A stretch of 64,000 nucleotides of DNA from Bordetella ansorpii (lineage in GTDB: Bacteria > Pseudomonadota > Gammaproteobacteria > Burkholderiales > Burkholderiaceae_B): assembly GCF_900078705.1 (NCBI RefSeq), contig NZ_FKIF01000003.1:1-64000 (forward strand), read 5' to 3'. A program made the position numbers and the translations under genes. Below the pieces are notes generated by a model. It worked only from the letters and a program-made list of their open reading frames with translations, ran no database searches and was not told the origin of the DNA. This document shows positions 61,801 to 64,000 of this stretch, piece by piece; within the stretch, counting starts at the first letter, position 1; each line of letters opens with the position of its first letter.

Positions 61801-62561
61801 CACGTCGCTCCGGGGTAGGCGCGATGCAGATGCTGCATCTCGGCCAATACATAACCCAGCTCTTCGGTATGGCGCCCCTGCCGGCCGCCGCGCTGCGCGG
61901 CGTGGAACGACTGCGCGTCGTCGGGAACCGTCAGCGTGGCCTCTTCGAGCACCTCGCGCACGTGCGCCAGCCAGGGCTCGCGCAGCGAGGCCAGCGCACA
62001 GCCGATGCCGCGCGCGGCCATGTCGCGATCGATGTCGTCGTCGGTGAACAGCTCGCCGGTGAAGCGCCAGGCCTCGTCGACGGCGGCCTGCATGCGGGCG
62101 TGGCTCTCGTCCGTGCCGTCGCCCAGGCGCACCACCAGGTCGGCCGAACGGCGCACGTGGTAGGTGACTTCCTTGATGGACTTGGCGGCGATGGCGGCCA
62201 CGCGCTCGTCCTTCGACTGCTGCAGGTTCCGCAGCAGGAAGTAGTGCCAGACGTCGTAGAAATACTGGCGCGCCATGGTGTCGGCGTAGTTGCCGTTGGG
62301 GCGTTCGGCCAGCAGCGGATTGCGGAATTCGGGCGCGTCGCGCAGATAGGCCAGCGCGTCCTCGTCGCGGCCCGCGCCTTCGACCTCGCCCGCCAGCGTC
62401 AGCCACAGGCGCGCCTGGCCCAGCAGGTCCAGCGCGGTATTGGTCAGCGCCAGGTCTTCTTCCAGGATGGGACCGTGGCCGGTCCAGGCCACCAGCCGCT
62501 GCGACAGCACCAGGTTGCCGTCACCCAGGCGCAGCAGATATTCGAACAGGGATTTGTCCAT
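61797..62561 (-). CDS. paaC: Phenylacetyl-CoA epoxidase subunit PaaC
   Basis: 254 aa, structural ferritin-like partner of PaaA. Helical core with LRLGDGNLVLSQRLVAWTGHGP, LTNTALDLLGQARLWLTLAG and SIKEVTYHVRRSADLVVRLGDG. It ends in the start of paaD and lies 12 bp after paaB. Confidence 0.96.
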   Translation of the reverse strand: MDKSLFEYLLRLGDGNLVLSQRLVAWTGHGPILEEDLALTNTALDLLGQARLWLTLAGEVEGAGRDEDALAYLRDAPEFRNPLLAERPNGNYADTMARQYFYDVWHYFLLRNLQQSKDERVAAIAAKSIKEVTYHVRRSADLVVRLGDGTDESHARMQAAVDEAWRFTGELFTDDDIDRDMAARGIGCALASLREPWLAHVREVLEEATLTVPDDAQSFHAAQRGGRQGRHTEELGYVLAEMQHLHRAYPGATW

Positions 62562-62573
62562 GTGCCGCCCGCC

Positions 62574-62858
62574 TTACATGTGCTTGATTTCGTCGGGCAT
62601 CGGGAAAAACGTGGGATGCCGGTAGACCTTGTTGTTGGCGGGCTCGAACAGCGGCTCTTTATCCGACGGGCTGCTGGCCACGATGTCGGCGGCGCGCACC
62701 ACCCAGATGCTCAGCCCCTCGTTGCGGCGCGTGTAGACGTCGCGCGCATTGTTGATGGCCATCTCGGCGTCGGGCGCGTGCAGGCTGCCCACGTGCTTGT
62801 GCGCCAGCCCGTGCTGGCTGCGGATGAAGACTTCCCACAGGGGCCATTCTTTGCTCAT
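62574..62858 (-). CDS. paaB: Phenylacetyl-CoA epoxidase subunit PaaB
   Basis: 94 aa. WPLWEVFIRSQHGLAHKHVGSLHAPDAEMAINNARDVYTRR is diagnostic for PaaB, which bridges PaaAC heterodimers. Short and complete; 87 bp from paaA. Confidence 0.96.
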   Translation of the reverse strand: MSKEWPLWEVFIRSQHGLAHKHVGSLHAPDAEMAINNARDVYTRRNEGLSIWVVRAADIVASSPSDKEPLFEPANNKVYRHPTFFPMPDEIKHM

Positions 62859-62945
62859 GATGCGTTCCTGGGGCGCGCGGCGCCCACGAATAAGGAGGTC
62901 GGAGGCCGGCGGGTGCCCGCCGGCCGTGTCGGAAAGACCCGCGGG

Positions 62946-63935
62946 TCAGGCTGCCTTGCGGCGGGCCTGCTTGTCGGCGTGGGCGACCAGCGCGTCGCGC
63001 ACCCAGGCGCCGTCCTCGTGCGCCTTGACGCGCGCGGCCAGGCGCTCGCGGTTGCACGGGCCGTTGCCCTTCAGCACGGCGTGGAACTCGCTCCAGTCGA
63101 TCTCGCCGAAGTCGTAGTGGCCGCGCTCGGCGTTCCACTTCAGGTCGGGATCGGGCACGGTCAGGCCCAGGTATTCGGCCTGCGGCACGCTCTGGTCGAC
63201 CATCTTCTGGCGCAGTTCATCGTTGGAGAACAGCTTGATCTTCCATTGCATGGACTGCGCGCTGTTGGGCGAATCGCCATCCGGAGGACCGAACATCATC
63301 AGCGCGGGCCACCACCAGCGGTTCAGTGCTTCCTGGCACATGGCCTTCTGCTCGGGCGTGCCGTTGCGGCACATCTCGATCAGCAGGTCATAGCCCTGGC
63401 GCTGGTGGAAGGACTCTTCCTTACAGACGCGCACCATGGCCCGCGCATACGGGCCATACGAACAGCGGCACAGCGGGATCTGGTTGATGATGGCCGAGCC
63501 GTCGACCAGCCAGCCGATCATGCCGATGTCGGCCCAGGTCAGCGTGGGGTAGTTGAAGATGCTGGAGTACTTGGCGCGGCCCGAGTGCAGGTCGTCGACC
63601 AGTTGGTCGCGCGACACGCCCAGCGTTTCGGCGGCGCTGTAGAGGTAAAGGCCGTGGCCGGCCTCGTCCTGCACCTTGGCCAGCAGGATGGCCTTGCGCT
63701 TGAGCGACGGCGCGCGGGTGAGCCAGTTGCCTTCGGGCAGCATGCCGACGATCTCGGAATGGGCGTGCTGCGAGATCTGGCGGATGAGGGTCTTGCGGTA
63801 GGCCTCGGGCATCCAGTCCTTGGCCTCGATGCGCACGCCGTCGTCGATGCGGCGCTGGAAGGCCTGCTCGGGACCGGTCAGTTCCTCGACGCCGCGGACT
63901 TTCTTGACGCCGGTTTCGACCAATTGCGCGTACAT
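62946..63935 (-). CDS. paaA: Phenylacetyl-CoA epoxidase catalytic subunit PaaA
   Basis: 329 aa. Di-iron monooxygenase subunit; ligand helices [17 protein letters not shown] and [17 protein letters not shown] supply the E-x-x-H pairs. With PaaBCE it makes the ring 1,2-epoxide of phenylacetyl-CoA. The start at 63935 has AGGAG upstream. It heads the minus-strand run paaABCDE-N-G-I-K; promoter and regulator lie beyond the window edge. paaF, paaH and paaJ are not in the window. Confidence 0.97.
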   Translation of the reverse strand: MYAQLVETGVKKVRGVEELTGPEQAFQRRIDDGVRIEAKDWMPEAYRKTLIRQISQHAHSEIVGMLPEGNWLTRAPSLKRKAILLAKVQDEAGHGLYLYSAAETLGVSRDQLVDDLHSGRAKYSSIFNYPTLTWADIGMIGWLVDGSAIINQIPLCRCSYGPYARAMVRVCKEESFHQRQGYDLLIEMCRNGTPEQKAMCQEALNRWWWPALMMFGPPDGDSPNSAQSMQWKIKLFSNDELRQKMVDQSVPQAEYLGLTVPDPDLKWNAERGHYDFGEIDWSEFHAVLKGNGPCNRERLAARVKAHEDGAWVRDALVAHADKQARRKAA

Positions 63936-64000
63936 GGCTTGTCTCCTGGGAGGGGCGGCTGTGCGGGGTGCAAGGAACACCCGGGGCGGATCGCCGCTCG

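Overview
The window is chromosomal DNA of a GC-rich betaproteobacterium. The partial 16S rRNA gene at the left edge, the gene families (phenylacetate operon order, Bug-type TctC binding protein, KDO kinase, PotFGHI, DctPQM) and the codon bias all point to Alcaligenaceae, close to Bordetella/Achromobacter; I cannot name a species. No prophage, insertion sequence, integrase, tRNA or CRISPR array was seen.

Layout. 1-2290: 5' part of a 16S rRNA gene on the minus strand, its leader with a boxA antiterminator, and two duplicated sigma70 promoters. 2298-10477: a DUF1127 gene divergent from a LysR regulator, a PhoD phosphatase lipoprotein, a DUF3772 mechanosensitive channel and an EAL phosphodiesterase. 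10726-17074: small metabolic and transport genes (EamA exporter, YciI, ABM monooxygenase, gamma-glutamyltransferase/HpxW-like, membrane protein, RcnB, DnaQ-like exonuclease, GST). 17288-25921: acnB, a Fur-boxed TonB receptor, phoU with its own Pho box, rpiA and aidB. 26014-36690: a catabolic island, described below. 36820-41399: rmuC, a Pho-boxed CpdB-like phosphatase and Mpg glycosylase. 41421-49591: potFGHI with an ArsC-like tail gene, KDO kinase, truncated globin and an FtsX-type permease in overlapping order. 49874-52695: a DctPQM TRAP transporter. 52772-55363: a PAP2 phosphatase carrying autotransporter-type repeats, and a cysteine-rich protein of unknown function. 55651-63935: paaABCDE-N-G-I-K for phenylacetate degradation.

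The most interesting part is 26014-36690. A PEP-mutase/isocitrate-lyase-family lyase is divergent from an unusual AcnA paralogue, a cyclic amidohydrolase, an isochorismatase-fold amidase and a COG0523 GTPase. These are followed by an orphan TctC binding protein, a fumarate-reductase-like flavoprotein and a GntR/FCD regulator. A GTTGACA-containing operator-like element recurs at the promoters of the lyase, the aconitase, the TctC gene and gntR itself. Together these read as one regulon. The chemistry fits opening of a cyclic imide or ureide to a tricarboxylic acid that is oxidised and isomerised into isocitrate-type acids and cleaved. One candidate substrate family is the citrazinate/tricarballylate-imide branch of isonicotinate breakdown. 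The co-regulation is seen in the sequence; the substrate is inference.

A second theme is phosphate. Three unlinked phosphatases (PhoD, CpdB-like, PAP2) are all lipoproteins with an Asp-rich linker after the lipid cysteine, and Pho-box-like repeats precede phoU and the CpdB-like gene.
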